Source of the DNA: Meiothermus sp. | GTDB taxonomy: Bacteria > Deinococcota > Deinococci > Deinococcales > Thermaceae | Length of the DNA stretch: 64,000 nt | Direction of reading: 5' to 3' | Assembly: GCF_026004075.1 (NCBI RefSeq) | Contig: NZ_BPIK01000001.1 | Span: forward strand, 159,501-223,500 | Part shown: positions 16,797 to 26,569 of the stretch, piece after piece | How positions within the stretch are numbered: the first letter of the stretch is position 1 | How the letters are laid out: the number at the start of each line of letters is the position of its first letter | The notes under the pieces: model-generated | What the model was told of the DNA's origin: nothing | The model's input: the letters and a program-made list of their open reading frames with translations, nothing else | Databases searched by the model: none | Program-made: the position numbers and the translations under genes

Positions 16797-17758
16797 GTAA
16801 GCCCAAGGTGTTCATTGACGGCGAGGCGGGCACCACCGGCCTGCAAATCCGGGCCCGCTTGCAGCACAGAAACGATATCGAGATCATTTCGATTGACCCG
16901 GCTAAGCGCAAGGATGAGCTCGAGCGCAAGCGCCTGCTGAACATGGCAGACGTAGCCATCCTCTGCCTGCACGACGACCTGGCCAAAGGGGCGGTGGCGA
17001 TGCTGGAGAACCCCGAGACCCGCATCCTGGACGCCAGCTCGGCCCACCGGGTGGCCGAGGGCTGGGTGTACGGCTTCCCGGAGCTCACCCCGGCCCAGCC
17101 CGAAGCGATTCGCCGGGCGCGCCTGGTTTCCAACCCCGGCTGCTACCCCACCGGGGTGATCGCCCTCCTGCGGCCCCTAATAGAGGCCGGGCTTTTGCCG
17201 GCGGACTTTGCGGCCTCGGTTAACGCCATCTCGGGCTACTCGGGTGGGGGGCGGCAGCTCATAGACGCCATGGAAGGCCGGGGGGAGCACCGCCTGGCCG
17301 GGGACTACCGGGCCTATGGCCTCGAGCTTACCCACAAGCACATCCCCGAGATGACCGTCTACTCGGGCCTGCGGCACCCCCCCATCTTCACCCCGGCGGT
17401 GGGGCGCTTCCGCCAGGGGATGCTGGACTTCATCCCGGTACACCTGTGGGCCCTGCCGCAAAAGGTTACCGCTGCCGAACTGCACGAAGCCCTCGCGGAG
17501 CGCTACCAGGGGCAGCGCTTCGTGCGGGTAATGCCCCTGGAGACCTACGGCCAGCACCACCCGGTGCTCGACCCCCAGGCCCTGAACGGCACCAACCTGC
17601 TCGAGCTCTTCGTCTACGAAAACCCCGCGCGCGAGCAGGCCCTGTTGGTAGCGCGTTTCGACAACCTGGGCAAGGGGGCTTCGGGCGCGGCAGTGCAGAA
17701 CCTCGACATCATGCTGGGCCTGGAAGGGCCTTACACCTACGAGTACTTTGGCGACTGA
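16793..17758 (+). CDS. argC: N-acetyl-gamma-glutamyl-phosphate reductase
   Basis: NADPH-dependent reductase of the arginine pathway. The 321-residue protein is the short (type 2) form: dinucleotide start [22 protein letters not shown], the catalytic Cys in [10 protein letters not shown] (C117), [13 protein letters not shown], and the catalytic His region [13 protein letters not shown] 16793 overlaps the stop of the small ORF upstream. A GGTGGAG sequence lies immediately before it. It runs in the same direction as argF, most likely in one transcript. Confidence 0.93.
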   Translation: MSKPKVFIDGEAGTTGLQIRARLQHRNDIEIISIDPAKRKDELERKRLLNMADVAILCLHDDLAKGAVAMLENPETRILDASSAHRVAEGWVYGFPELTPAQPEAIRRARLVSNPGCYPTGVIALLRPLIEAGLLPADFAASVNAISGYSGGGRQLIDAMEGRGEHRLAGDYRAYGLELTHKHIPEMTVYSGLRHPPIFTPAVGRFRQGMLDFIPVHLWALPQKVTAAELHEALAERYQGQRFVRVMPLETYGQHHPVLDPQALNGTNLLELFVYENPAREQALLVARFDNLGKGASGAAVQNLDIMLGLEGPYTYEYFGD

Positions 17759-17773
17759 TGTGGGGTTACGCAG

Positions 17774-18403
17774 ATGCAGCTGGTGAAGATCTACCTCGAC
17801 TACCTGTGCCCTTTTGCCTGGCGGGGCCTCGAGCTGGCCTACGTGGTGGCCCCCCAACTGGCGCTGGAGTTGGAAATCAGGCACTACAGCCTGGAGCAGG
17901 GCAACCACCCCGAAAACGCAGGCCGGCCGCGCCATACCCCGGCCTGGAAGCTGGCCGAGCAGCCGCTGGAAAGCTCCAGATCGCTCCGGGCTTTTCTGGC
18001 CTCGCACGCTGCAAGGCAGCAGGGGAAGGCGGCCCACCTGCGCTTTGCCCTCGAGCTCTTTCGCCTGCGCCACCAAGAACGGCGCAGACTGGACGACGAG
18101 ACCCTGGTTGAAGCGGTGGGCCGGGCCGGGCTGGACTTGGAGCGCTTCATGGCCGACCTGGAAGAAGAGGAAAGCCGGCGGCTCGAGCTGGCCGCCGACC
18201 TCGAGGCCGCCGGTGAAATGGGGGTCTTTGGCACGCCTACCTTCGTGCTGCCCTCGGGCGATGCAGCCTATTTTCGCTTTACTCAGCTCACCACCGAGCC
18301 TGAGCTGGCCGTGCACCTGTGGGAGCTATTCACCGCTGTACTGGAAAACGGTGCCCATATCGAGACCATCCGCCGCCCACAGCGGGAGCGGGCCTCCAGG
18401 TGA
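17774..18403 (+). CDS. DsbA-family thioredoxin-fold protein (FrnE/HCCA isomerase-like)
   Basis: A 209-residue protein with no signal peptide, so cytoplasmic. It starts VKIYLDYLCPFAWRGLELA. The C12-P-F-A motif keeps a single Cys where DsbA has CxxC. The long helical insert and the closing GVFGTPTFVLPSG (cis-Pro loop) are those of the DsbA/2-hydroxychromene-2-carboxylate isomerase group. It begins 15 bases after argC and may be co-transcribed by position only. Reaction unknown. Confidence 0.8.
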   Translation: MQLVKIYLDYLCPFAWRGLELAYVVAPQLALELEIRHYSLEQGNHPENAGRPRHTPAWKLAEQPLESSRSLRAFLASHAARQQGKAAHLRFALELFRLRHQERRRLDDETLVEAVGRAGLDLERFMADLEEEESRRLELAADLEAAGEMGVFGTPTFVLPSGDAAYFRFTQLTTEPELAVHLWELFTAVLENGAHIETIRRPQRERASR

Positions 18404-18406
18404 GGG

Positions 18407-19393
18407 TTACTCAACTGGCTGTCCGTTCAGGGTCACGCTAAACTGGCCACAGCCGCTAAACTCAATCCGCAGCGTAGACTTCTCACCCGCTGGGCTGATG
18501 TAGACGAATTCCTTGGCCCCGCTGTCGAAGTTCATCAGGCGGCCCAGGGGGTTCTGGCAGACCGCGCGGTTCCAGTGCAGGGTGGGGTCGGTGTACCAGA
18601 TCAGGTTGCGGGTATTGTTGTTGCGTGTCCAGGTGGCACTGCCGGGGTTGGCCTTATCTACCGTGAAGGTGCCGGCATCCCAGGGATTGCTGTTGCCGTC
18701 GTTGTCGGGGGCATAGGTCTTGCTGACATCAAAGACCAGCGAGCCGGTGTAGGTGTTGTTGAAGACGGTCTTGGTGACGGTATGGGTGTAGTTCTTGGTG
18801 ATCTTGAAGAGGGTGGCATCTTGCTTGTCGATCGAGTAGCTACCATTCAGGGTGCGCTCGACTGAGCGGTTATCGCTACTGGCGCGCGACCTAAAGTTGT
18901 CGAAGGTGACGCCGTAGCCGCTATAGGGCTGGTTGTCGTTGGTGTCTTGCAGGCTGATGGCGCCGTTCAGGCTGTAGCTAGTACCGCCGGGGCCGGTGTA
19001 GCTGCAATCGTAGGTTGTCGTGGCGTTGGCGGGCACACCGTCATCGTCGGCGTCTACCAGTGGCGAGGGGGTGGTGCTGATGCTGCAGCTTCCACTGCCC
19101 ATCGCGGGCAAGTACAACACGCCCACCGCCCGCAAAATCAGATTGATGCGGCGGGGTAGACCCCAGGCTTGGGCGCTGGCGTCCAGACTGTCTACGCTGC
19201 TTTGTGTGCTCAGTGCACCTGTGCTGGCATCTCCCAGCATGGCACCAGTGAGCTGCAGATCCCCCTGCGCTGCTTCAGCGAGGGCCTGGGCATCGGCCTG
19301 GGTAAGGGTGTTGGGGGTTTGCGGCTGGCTTCCACAAGCGGCGAGAAGGCCCAAGAGGGTGAGACCGGCGAGGTTACGTAAGATCGTACGCAT
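18407..19393 (-). CDS. Surface lipoprotein, unknown function
   Basis: A 328-residue protein with a lipoprotein signal (LTLLGLLAACGSQPQTP, lipobox Cys ~20). The mature part is Asn/Thr/Ser-rich and beta-strand-like, with DADDDGVPAN and DNDGNSNPWD acidic loops that may bind calcium. A good Shine-Dalgarno (AGGAGG) precedes the ATG. Its 3' end faces the DsbA-family gene with only 3 bases between. It resembles the other lipoproteins of this window in style, but not in sequence. Confidence 0.75.
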   Translation of the reverse strand: MRTILRNLAGLTLLGLLAACGSQPQTPNTLTQADAQALAEAAQGDLQLTGAMLGDASTGALSTQSSVDSLDASAQAWGLPRRINLILRAVGVLYLPAMGSGSCSISTTPSPLVDADDDGVPANATTTYDCSYTGPGGTSYSLNGAISLQDTNDNQPYSGYGVTFDNFRSRASSDNRSVERTLNGSYSIDKQDATLFKITKNYTHTVTKTVFNNTYTGSLVFDVSKTYAPDNDGNSNPWDAGTFTVDKANPGSATWTRNNNTRNLIWYTDPTLHWNRAVCQNPLGRLMNFDSGAKEFVYISPAGEKSTLRIEFSGCGQFSVTLNGQPVE

Positions 19394-19554
19394 GGTTTTT
19401 CCTCCTGTTTTGGAGGATACTTCTCGAAACTGAAGGGGACACAGGTGAATTCTTAACTCAAGCTGAAGGAAGTGTTCGGGCTGCCTTGAAATGTGGGATG
19501 ATGGGGTACTCGAGATTCTAAAGTACCCCTAAGCTATGCTTTCAAGGTGATCCG

Positions 19555-20163
19555 ATGGCGACCCAACCTAAAAAGAAAAAGAAAGGCGCTGCAAAGTACA
19601 GTTCCCAGCCCAAGCCCTCATCCATGCCCTGGGTGCTGGGTGGGGTAGCGGCGCTGGCGGTGTTGGTGGGAGGCTTTTTCTGGTGGCAGGGGCAGCAAGC
19701 GGCGGGTAGTTTTGAGGCCCTGATTGCCCAGGGCAAGGCGGGATTGCCGGCTCGAGTAATCACCAACCCCGACGCGGGGCGGGGCCATAGCAACATCGGG
19801 GTGTCGCTTGTGTATGCCACCGACCCGCCCACCTCGGGGGTGCACTGGCCCAACTGGACGGAGCCGGGGTTTTACACCCGCCCCGAGCCCAAAGAAAAGC
19901 TGGTACACGCCCTCGAGCACGGCAACATCGTCATCTACTACGACCAACCCCCAGCCGAGGCCCTGAGCCAGATTCGCGCCTGGCAGCGCCGCTTTACCGG
20001 GGCCTGGGATGGCCTGGTGGTGGTGCCCAAGCAAGGGCTGGGTCAGACCATCGAACTCACCGCCTGGAACAAGCTGCTGCGCCTGGAAACCTGGGATGCC
20101 GCGCTGGCCGCGGCCTTTATTGATGCCTACCGGGGCCGGGGGCCGGAGAACCCGGTGCGCTGA
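19555..20163 (+). CDS. DUF3105 membrane-anchored protein
   Basis: A 202-residue protein: a Lys-rich cytoplasmic start (QPKKKKKGAAK), one membrane anchor at residues ~25-43 (WVLGGVAALAVLVGGFFWW), and an extracytoplasmic DUF3105 domain with its usual HSNIGVSLVYATDPPTSGVHWPNW and LEHGNIVIYYDQPP. The family function is unknown. An AAGGTGAT Shine-Dalgarno lies before the ATG. The next gene starts 2 bases after the stop, so the two are co-transcribed. Confidence 0.85.
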   Translation: MATQPKKKKKGAAKYSSQPKPSSMPWVLGGVAALAVLVGGFFWWQGQQAAGSFEALIAQGKAGLPARVITNPDAGRGHSNIGVSLVYATDPPTSGVHWPNWTEPGFYTRPEPKEKLVHALEHGNIVIYYDQPPAEALSQIRAWQRRFTGAWDGLVVVPKQGLGQTIELTAWNKLLRLETWDAALAAAFIDAYRGRGPENPVR

Positions 20164-20165
20164 GT

Positions 20166-21134
20166 ATGCCGCGGCCAACCATATTCTCCAGAACAACGCT
20201 GCTGGCGGCTTTGCTGGGTACGGCGCTGGCCCAGGGAGCGCTCGAGGCCCATCCCATGTCCATCGAGGCCCTGCGCCAGGGCAGTTATCCGGGCAGCGCC
20301 ATCACCCTCGAGCAAACCCTGGCCCCCGGCGCCAACTACCGCCGCTATATTGCTTCATACCGTTCGGAGGGGCTGAAAATCTACGGCCTGCTCACCGTTC
20401 CCAACGGCACACGCCCCCGGGCGGGCTGGCCGGCCATCGTCTTCGTGCATGGCTATATTCCGCCGGCCCAGTACCGCACCACCGAGCGCTATGGGGCCTA
20501 TGTGGATGCGCTGGCCCGGGCCGGCTATATCGTGTTCAAGATTGACCTGCGCGGGCACGGCAACTCCGAGGGCACCGCCAGCGGGGCCTACTGGTCGCCG
20601 GACTACACCATTGATACCCTCAACGCCTTCGCCTCGCTGCGCCGGTTTCCTCAGGCCAACCCCGAGCGCATCGGCATCTGGGGCCACTCCATGGGGGGCT
20701 ACCTGGCCTTGCGGGCCATGGTGGTGGAGCCTCGCATCCGGGTGGGGGTGATCTGGGCGGGGGTGGTGGGCACCTACGAAGACCTGCTCTACCGCTGGCG
20801 GCGCAGCCCCCCGGCCCAGCTTCCGCCGGGGGCCATGCGGCGGCGTGAGCTGTTTCTGGCCCGCTACGGCTCGCCCGAGAGCAACCCCGGTTTCTGGGCC
20901 TCCATCACCGCCCACAACTACCTCGAGCGGGTCGGGCCCATCCAGCTTCACCACGGCCTGGCCGATACGGTGGTTCCGGTGAGCTTTTCCCAGCGCCTGG
21001 CCCAGCGCCTGCGGGCCGCCGGACGGCCCTACGAGCTTTTTACCTATCCCGGCAACGACCACAACCTGAGCCAGAGCTTCGGCCTGGCCATGCGGCGTTC
21101 GGTGGCCTATTTCGACCGCTATCTGAAGCGCTGA
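20166..21134 (+). CDS. Secreted alpha/beta-hydrolase (prolyl-oligopeptidase-like esterase)
   Basis: A 322-residue hydrolase with a signal peptide (TTLLAALLGTALAQG). The fold marks are FVHGYIPPAQY (oxyanion region), VFKIDLRGHGNSEG, the nucleophile elbow GIWGHSMGGYLALRAM, a late Asp in HHGLADTVVPVS, and the catalytic His in YPGNDHNLSQSF. It is similar to dipeptidyl-aminopeptidase-like and acyl-peptide hydrolases. It is coupled to the DUF3105 gene. Substrate unknown. Confidence 0.87.
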   Translation: MPRPTIFSRTTLLAALLGTALAQGALEAHPMSIEALRQGSYPGSAITLEQTLAPGANYRRYIASYRSEGLKIYGLLTVPNGTRPRAGWPAIVFVHGYIPPAQYRTTERYGAYVDALARAGYIVFKIDLRGHGNSEGTASGAYWSPDYTIDTLNAFASLRRFPQANPERIGIWGHSMGGYLALRAMVVEPRIRVGVIWAGVVGTYEDLLYRWRRSPPAQLPPGAMRRRELFLARYGSPESNPGFWASITAHNYLERVGPIQLHHGLADTVVPVSFSQRLAQRLRAAGRPYELFTYPGNDHNLSQSFGLAMRRSVAYFDRYLKR

Positions 21135-21255
21135 GTGGGGCTTGATTCGCCCGGACACAAGCGAGCCCCCCTACGCGGCAGGACTGACGTTCTGCAAGAC
21201 CCAATCCCCTTGAATCCGCTCTGGCCCGCCTCGAGCAAAAAGTGACTTTTGTCCT

Positions 21256-21281
21256 TACCCCACCCCAGGGGGGGGTGGGTA
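21256..21281 (+). promoter_or_regulatory. Candidate CsoR operator in the copper-operon promoter
   Basis: A 26-bp near-palindrome starts TACCCCACCCC and ends GGGGTGGGTA, the G/C-tract layout typical of CsoR sites. It lies between a possible -35 TTACCC (21255-21260) and the -10 TATACT (21280-21285), so bound CsoR would block RNA polymerase. Copper-loaded CsoR would be released. Confidence 0.7.
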
Positions 21282-21303
21282 TACTGGCGCTGTGGAGGTA
21301 ACC

Positions 21304-21501
21304 ATGACCCAACTCAAGATTGAAGGCATGAGCTGCAACAACTGCGTGCGCCACGTGACCGAAGCCCTCAAAAAGGTGCCGGGGGTCGAGCAGGTGGAGG
21401 TCTCGCTGCAGGAGGGCCGGGCCACCGTAACCGGGACGGCGCCGGTGGATAAGCTGATCGAGGCGGTGCAGGAAGAGGGCTACACCGCTCGGGTGGCCTG
21501 A
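21304..21501 (+). CDS. copZ: Copper chaperone CopZ (HMA domain)
   Basis: A 65-residue heavy-metal-associated domain with the Cu(I) loop GMSCNNCV (Cys 11 and 14) and the babbab ferredoxin-like pattern. It carries Cu(I) to the ATPase CopA two genes downstream. ATG 21304 follows a good Shine-Dalgarno (GGAGGT); the upstream in-frame GTG 21292 overlaps the promoter. It is first gene of the copper operon, 1 base ahead of csoR. Confidence 0.92.
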   Translation: MTQLKIEGMSCNNCVRHVTEALKKVPGVEQVEVSLQEGRATVTGTAPVDKLIEAVQEEGYTARVA

Positions 21502-21502
21502 G

Positions 21503-21787
21503 ATGACCCACGAACACACCCTGCACCTCGACCCTAAGGTGCGGCAGGAGGCCCGCAACCGGCTGCTCTCGGCCAAGGGGCACCTCGAGGGCATTCTCAA
21601 GATGCTCGAGGGTGAGCCTTACTGCGTAGACGTGCTCAAGCAGATTAAGGCCGTGCAGGGGGCCCTCGACAAGGTGGGGGAGATGGTGCTCAGAAGCCAC
21701 CTCGAGCACCACGTAGCCAGCGCCGCTGTGCGGGGCGATACCCAGAGGATGGTAGAGGAACTGATGGAGGTGCTCAAATACCGCTAA
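21503..21787 (+). CDS. csoR: Copper-sensing repressor CsoR
   Basis: A 94-residue all-helical repressor. It has the family core [55 protein letters not shown]. The Cu(I) ligands are Cys in YCVD and two His in SHLEHH spaced by four. That is C-H-H instead of the C-H-C of Mycobacterium, as is known for Thermus CsoR. It lies between copZ and copA and should repress the operon through the operator at 21256. Confidence 0.92.
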   Translation: MTHEHTLHLDPKVRQEARNRLLSAKGHLEGILKMLEGEPYCVDVLKQIKAVQGALDKVGEMVLRSHLEHHVASAAVRGDTQRMVEELMEVLKYR

Positions 21788-21801
21788 CCAAGGAGCTACA
21801 A

Positions 21802-24297
21802 ATTGGCGTTCAGGGCATGACCTGCGCGGCCTGTGTCAACCGGGTGGAGCGCGGGCTGAAGAAGGTCGAGGGGGTCGAGGCGGCCTTGGTCAACCTAGCC
21901 AACGAACGCGCCCGGGTGGTCTACGACCCCGAGAAGACCACCCCCCAGGCTTTGCTGGAAAAGGTACGGGAAGCGGGCTATACCCCGGAGGTGGCCGAGG
22001 TTGAACTGGGCATTACCGGCATGACCTGCGCGGCCTGCGTGAACCGGGTCGAGCGGGCCCTGAAGCAGTTGGACGGGGTGCTCGAGGCCCACGTTAACCT
22101 GGCGACCGAGCGGGCTTTGGTGAGATACCTTCCGGCCAGCACCGGGGTGGCCCAGTTCAAGCGGGCCATCCGCGTGGCGGGCTACGGCGTGCTCGAGCTG
22201 GGGAGGGGCCAGGAGCGCGCCGACCTCGAACGCGAGGCCCGCGCCCGCGAGTTAGCCAGCCTGCGCCGGGCGCTGCTGGTTGCGGCGGTGTTTGCCCTGC
22301 CCCTCTTCCTGATCGCCATGCTGCCCATGCTCTTCCCGCCCGTCGAGGCCTGGTTGATGAACACCTTTGGGCACGGGGTGATGAGCGGCCTGAACTGGGT
22401 TATGCTGGCCCTGGCCACCCCCATTCAGTTTGGCCCTGGCCTGCGCTTTTACCGCCACGGCTGGAAAGCCCTGCGCTCGGGCTCGCCCGACATGAACAGC
22501 CTGGTGATGATTGGCACCAGCGCGGCCTACTTTTACAGCCTGGGGGTGGTGCTTTTTCCGGGCCTCTTCCCCCCGCAGGCCCGCCACGTCTACTTCGAGG
22601 CGGCGGGGGTGGTTATCACCCTGATTTTGCTGGGCAAGTACCTCGAGGCCATCGCCAAGGGCCGCACCTCCGAGGCCATGCGGCGGCTGCTCTCGCTGCA
22701 GGCCAAAACCGCCCGCATCGTGCAGGATGGCCTCGAGCGGGAAATCCCGGTGGACGAGGTACTGGTGGGCGACCTGGTGCAGGTCAGGCCCGGCGAGAAG
22801 ATACCGGTGGACGGGGTGGTGGTCGCGGGGCAGAGCTATGTGGATGAGGCCATGATTACCGGCGAGCCCCTCCCGGTCTACAAAACCGAGGGGGCCCTGG
22901 TGGTGGGGGGGACGCTCAACCAGAATGGAAGCCTCACCTTCCGGGCTACGGCGGTGGGCGAGGGCACCGTGCTGGCCCAGATTATCCGGCTGGTGGAGAA
23001 CGCCCAGGCTTCCAAGCCGGCCATCCAGAACCTGGCCGACCGGGTGGTGGCGGTCTTCGTGCCCATCGTGCTGGCCATCGCCGCCCTTACAGCGGGGGTG
23101 TGGCTGGTATTGGGTGGCGACAATGCCCTTACCTATGCCCTGGTCAACACCGTGGCGGTGCTGATTATCGCCTGCCCCTGCGCCATGGGCCTGGCCACCC
23201 CGGTGAGCATCATGGTGGGTACCGGCAAGGCCGCCGAGCTGGGGGTGCTTTTCCGCAAGGGCGAGGCCCTGCAGACGCTGCAGGAGGCCCGCGTCATCGC
23301 GCTCGACAAGACCGGAACCCTCACCCAGGGCAGGCCCGAACTCACCGACCTCGAGGTGCTGGAAGGCTTCGACGAAGCCGAGGTGCTGCGCCTGGTGGCC
23401 TCGGTCGAGCAGAAGTCCGAACATCCCCTGGCCCGCGCCATCGTGCGCGCCGCCCAGTCCAGGGGCCTCGAGCTGGCCGAGCCGGAAGACTTCGAGGCCT
23501 TCCCCGGCTTTGGGGTGAGGGGCCGGGTGGGCCTCTACCGGGTGGAGGTGGGGGCCGATCGCTACATGGCTCAACTGGGCCTCGAGGTGCACACCCTGGC
23601 GGCGCTGGCCCAGAAGCTGGCCGAAGCCGGTAAAAGCCCCCTCTACGCGGCCATCAATGGAAAACTGGCCGCCATCCTGGCCGTGGCCGACCCCCTCAAG
23701 CCCGGCAGCGCGGAGGCGGTGGCCGCCCTGCACCGCCTGGGTCTGCGGGTGGCCATGATTACCGGCGACCATACCCGCACCGCCCAGGCCATCGCCCGGC
23801 AGCTTGGCCTCGACGAGGTGCTGGCCGAAGTTCTGCCCCACGGCAAGGCCGAAGCGGTGCGGACGTTGCAGGCCAAGGGCCACAAGGTGGCCTTCGTGGG
23901 CGATGGCATCAACGATGCGCCCGCGCTGGCCCAGGCCGATGTGGGTATCGCCATCGGCACCGGCACCGACGTAGCCATCGAGACTGCCGACGTAATTTTG
24001 ATCTCGGGCGATTTGCGCGGCGTGCCCAATGCCCTGGCGCTCTCGAGGGCCACCCTCAGGAACATCCAGCTCAACCTGTTCTGGGCTTTTGCCTACAACG
24101 TGCTCCTGATTCCGGTGGCCGCCGGGGCCCTGTACCCTCTCACGGGCTGGCTCCTTTCGCCGGTGCTGGCCGGGGCGGCCATGGGCCTCTCCTCGCTGTT
24201 TGTGCTGTCCAACGCGCTGCGCCTGCGCGCTTTCAGGCCGCCCTTTGGGCCGGGTGAACAAACCACAATGGGAAAGCTGGTACGTGAGCTTTCGTAG
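21802..24297 (+). CDS. copA: Copper-exporting P1B-type ATPase CopA
   Basis: Exports Cu(I) across the inner membrane using ATP. It has two N-terminal HMA domains, each with [13 protein letters not shown]. Then follow eight predicted membrane helices, the CPC metal site in [13 protein letters not shown], the phosphorylation site DKTGTLTQG, an HP motif in SEHPLARAI, and [24 protein letters not shown]. The first clear ATG (21817) would cut off the first HMA strand. The in-frame codons before it (KELQIGVQG) match CopA N-termini. The only near-cognate start is ATT 21802, 6 bases after AAGGAG, so I extend to there with caution. Confidence 0.92.
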   Translation: MGVQGMTCAACVNRVERGLKKVEGVEAALVNLANERARVVYDPEKTTPQALLEKVREAGYTPEVAEVELGITGMTCAACVNRVERALKQLDGVLEAHVNLATERALVRYLPASTGVAQFKRAIRVAGYGVLELGRGQERADLEREARARELASLRRALLVAAVFALPLFLIAMLPMLFPPVEAWLMNTFGHGVMSGLNWVMLALATPIQFGPGLRFYRHGWKALRSGSPDMNSLVMIGTSAAYFYSLGVVLFPGLFPPQARHVYFEAAGVVITLILLGKYLEAIAKGRTSEAMRRLLSLQAKTARIVQDGLEREIPVDEVLVGDLVQVRPGEKIPVDGVVVAGQSYVDEAMITGEPLPVYKTEGALVVGGTLNQNGSLTFRATAVGEGTVLAQIIRLVENAQASKPAIQNLADRVVAVFVPIVLAIAALTAGVWLVLGGDNALTYALVNTVAVLIIACPCAMGLATPVSIMVGTGKAAELGVLFRKGEALQTLQEARVIALDKTGTLTQGRPELTDLEVLEGFDEAEVLRLVASVEQKSEHPLARAIVRAAQSRGLELAEPEDFEAFPGFGVRGRVGLYRVEVGADRYMAQLGLEVHTLAALAQKLAEAGKSPLYAAINGKLAAILAVADPLKPGSAEAVAALHRLGLRVAMITGDHTRTAQAIARQLGLDEVLAEVLPHGKAEAVRTLQAKGHKVAFVGDGINDAPALAQADVGIAIGTGTDVAIETADVILISGDLRGVPNALALSRATLRNIQLNLFWAFAYNVLLIPVAAGALYPLTGWLLSPVLAGAAMGLSSLFVLSNALRLRAFRPPFGPGEQTTMGKLVRELS

Positions 24298-24307
24298 GGA
24301 GGAAACT

Positions 24308-24889
24308 ATGCAGAAAATGTTGGGAATGCTCTTGGCAATGCTCCTGGGATGGAGCCTGGCCCAGACCGACCACGCCGGGCACGGCGGTATGACCATGCAG
24401 GCCATGGCCGAGCTGCAAAAGCTCCAGGGGCGTGACTTCGACATCGCCTATATGTCCATGATGATTGACCACCACAAGGGTGCGGTGGAGATGGCCCAGG
24501 CCATCCTGAAGGTTTCCAAAGACGCCCGCATCCGCAAAGCCGCTCAGGAAATTATCGCGGTGCAGAACAAGGAAATTACCCAACTTACCGGCTGGCTTAG
24601 AAGCTGGTACGGCGTAGCCCCCAGCCAGCGCTACATGGCGATGATGCGCGCGGACATGCAGGCCATGATGGACACCGCCCTGATGGGTATGATGCCGGGG
24701 CACGGCAGCTCCCCCGACCGGGCTTTTTTGGAGGGCATGATTCCCCACCACCAGGATGCCGTGGAGATGTCCAGGCTGTGCTTGCAAAAGGCGGCCAGGG
24801 CCGAACTCAAACGCTTCTGCCAGGGCGTCATTACCGTCCAGAGCCGCGAGATTGAGCAGTACCGGCAGTGGTTGAAAAACCTGCCGTAA
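24308..24889 (+). CDS. DUF305 secreted protein of the copper operon
   Basis: A 193-residue protein with a signal peptide (MLGMLLAMLLGWSLAQ), then a His/Met-rich linker (HAGHGGMTMQ). Two repeats of the DUF305 four-helix unit follow, each with its hallmark: DIAYMSMMIDHHKGAVEMA and AFLEGMIPHHQDAVEMS. DUF305 proteins are ferritin-like and often found with copper genes. The many His and Met suggest periplasmic copper handling. It starts 10 bases after copA with a GGAGG ribosome site. The role is an inference from context. Confidence 0.87.
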   Translation: MQKMLGMLLAMLLGWSLAQTDHAGHGGMTMQAMAELQKLQGRDFDIAYMSMMIDHHKGAVEMAQAILKVSKDARIRKAAQEIIAVQNKEITQLTGWLRSWYGVAPSQRYMAMMRADMQAMMDTALMGMMPGHGSSPDRAFLEGMIPHHQDAVEMSRLCLQKAARAELKRFCQGVITVQSREIEQYRQWLKNLP

Positions 24890-24968
24890 CCCGAGAGCTT
24901 TTCTTCAACTATACCGGGCCTATAAAGCTAGGCTCGGTACTTCACTTTGGGTTGAACCAGAGGATTTT

Positions 24969-25105
24969 ATGCGCATTCCGGCAGTATCGTTCCCTTTATG
25001 AACGCCTAAACGACACTGCCGGAATGTACTCTTACTCCCTTCGGTCGGCTCGAACTCTTCACCCTCGATTACAGCCAAAGATGAAGGGTTCAAGCGGAAC
25101 CGGTA
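24969..25105 (+). repeat. 137-bp double-hairpin element, copy B (divergent)
   Basis: Same length and layout as the other copies but with many base changes. The first stem is GCATTCCGGCAGTATCGTT against AACGACACTGCCGGAATGT. Stem positions changed on both sides together (T-A to C-G in ATTCCGG / CCGGAAT). The second stem is GAACTCTTCA with TGAAGGGTTC. It lies between the convergent DUF305 and rtcB genes. Confidence 0.85.
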
Positions 25106-25130
25106 AAAGCCTGCTCTGTCCAAAGGATTC

Positions 25131-26558
25131 TTACCCTTTGATGCAAATAAGCGGCTCGAGCCTCGCCACCTTGCGCGAGAGGCCGGCGGCGTGGGCAGCG
25201 TCTACCACCGCCGAGACGTCCTTGTAGGCGCCGGGGGCTTCCTCGGCCACCCCGCGGGGCGAGGGGCTGCGCACGATGATGCCCCGCTGGGCCAGCTCGC
25301 GGACGACCTCCTTCCCGTGCCACTGCTTGAGGGCCTGGTGGCGGCTCAGGGCCCGTCCGGCCCCGTGGCAGGACGAGCTGAGCGACCGGGCCTCGCCCTC
25401 CTGGGTACCCACCAGGATGTACGAAGCGGTGCCCATGGTTCCGCCAATCAGCACCGGCTGCCCGACGGCCCGGTAGGCCTCGGGGAGGGCCGGGTGGCCG
25501 GGGCCAAGGGCCCGCGTGGCCCCTTTGCGGTGCACGTACAACCGCTCCGGCTTGCCGTGAATGAGGTGCGTCTCGAGCTTGGCGGTGTTGTGGGAGACAT
25601 CGTAAATCAGGCGCAGGTCGGCCTGGGGTAGCAGGTAGGCGAAGGCCTCGCGGGCCAGGTGGGTCAGAATCTGCCGGTTGGCCAGGGCGCAGTTGATGGC
25701 GGCCCGCATGGCCCCCAGGTAGGCCTGACCCTCCTCGGACTGGATGGGGGCGCAGGCCAGCTCGAGGTCGCGCAGCTCGAGGCCGTACTTATGGGCGGCC
25801 TCGATCATCCGCTTGCTGTAGTCGGTGGCCACCTGGTGGCCCAGCCCCCTCGAGCCGCTGTGAATGCTCACCAGCACATCGCCCACCGCCACCCCAAAGA
25901 CCTGGGCCACCGCGGGGTCGTACACCTCGGTTACCTGCTGCACCTCGAGGTAGTGATTGCCGGAGCCCAGGGTGCCCATCTCGTCGGCCTGCCGCCGCTT
26001 GGCCTGCTCGGAGACCCGTTCGGACTGGGCCCCCTCCATGCGGCCATGTTCCTCGATGTATTCCAGATCCTCGGGCCTTCCGTAGCCCTTTGCTACGGCC
26101 CAGGCGGCCCCACCTTGCAGCATCTCGTCGAGCTCGGCGGCCTCGAGGTGAATTTTGCCCACGCTGCCGACCCCCGCCGGCACGTGGCGGAAGAGCCCCT
26201 GGGCCAGATTTTCCTTGATGGGCTCGATGTCTGCAACGGTCAGGCCAGTGTGCAGCGTCCGCACCCCGCAGGAGATGTCGAAGCCCACCCCACCCGCCGA
26301 GACCACGCCGTCCTCTTCGCGGAAAGCCGCCACCCCCCCAATGGGAAAGCCATAGCCCCAGTGGGCGTCGGGCATGGCATAGGCGGCCTGCACGATGCCG
26401 GGCAGGCCGGCCACGTTGGCGATCTGCTCCAGCACCTTGTTGTCCATCTCGCGCAGCAGGGCTTCGCTGGCATACAGGATGCCGGGAACCCGCATGGGGG
26501 GGGTGGCCTCGAGCCACCACTCAAACTCGGATTTTTGAACCAGGCGGGATATATCCAT
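25131..26558 (-). CDS. rtcB: RNA-splicing ligase RtcB
   Basis: GTP- and Mn-dependent ligase that joins RNA 2',3'-cyclic phosphate (or 3'-phosphate) ends to 5'-OH ends. The 475-residue protein has the metal and active-site motifs: AMPDAHWGYGFPIGG, GVGFDISCGVRTL, GSGNHYLEVQ, SIHSGSRGLGHQ, YDVSHNTAK, and the guanylylated His in SSSCHGAGRALSR. ATG 26558 has an AAGGAGG ribosome site overlapping the archease stop. It is coupled to its known partner archease upstream. The likely role is RNA repair. Confidence 0.95.
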   Translation of the reverse strand: MDISRLVQKSEFEWWLEATPPMRVPGILYASEALLREMDNKVLEQIANVAGLPGIVQAAYAMPDAHWGYGFPIGGVAAFREEDGVVSAGGVGFDISCGVRTLHTGLTVADIEPIKENLAQGLFRHVPAGVGSVGKIHLEAAELDEMLQGGAAWAVAKGYGRPEDLEYIEEHGRMEGAQSERVSEQAKRRQADEMGTLGSGNHYLEVQQVTEVYDPAVAQVFGVAVGDVLVSIHSGSRGLGHQVATDYSKRMIEAAHKYGLELRDLELACAPIQSEEGQAYLGAMRAAINCALANRQILTHLAREAFAYLLPQADLRLIYDVSHNTAKLETHLIHGKPERLYVHRKGATRALGPGHPALPEAYRAVGQPVLIGGTMGTASYILVGTQEGEARSLSSSCHGAGRALSRHQALKQWHGKEVVRELAQRGIIVRSPSPRGVAEEAPGAYKDVSAVVDAAHAAGLSRKVARLEPLICIKG

Positions 26559-26569
26559 AGGGGCCTCCT

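Noticed and set aside
22252-24444. 730-codon open frame on the minus strand across copA
   Set aside because: It is the antisense shadow of a clearly conserved ATPase; its residues (His/Gly/Gln-rich) match no family. Long antisense frames are expected at this GC content.
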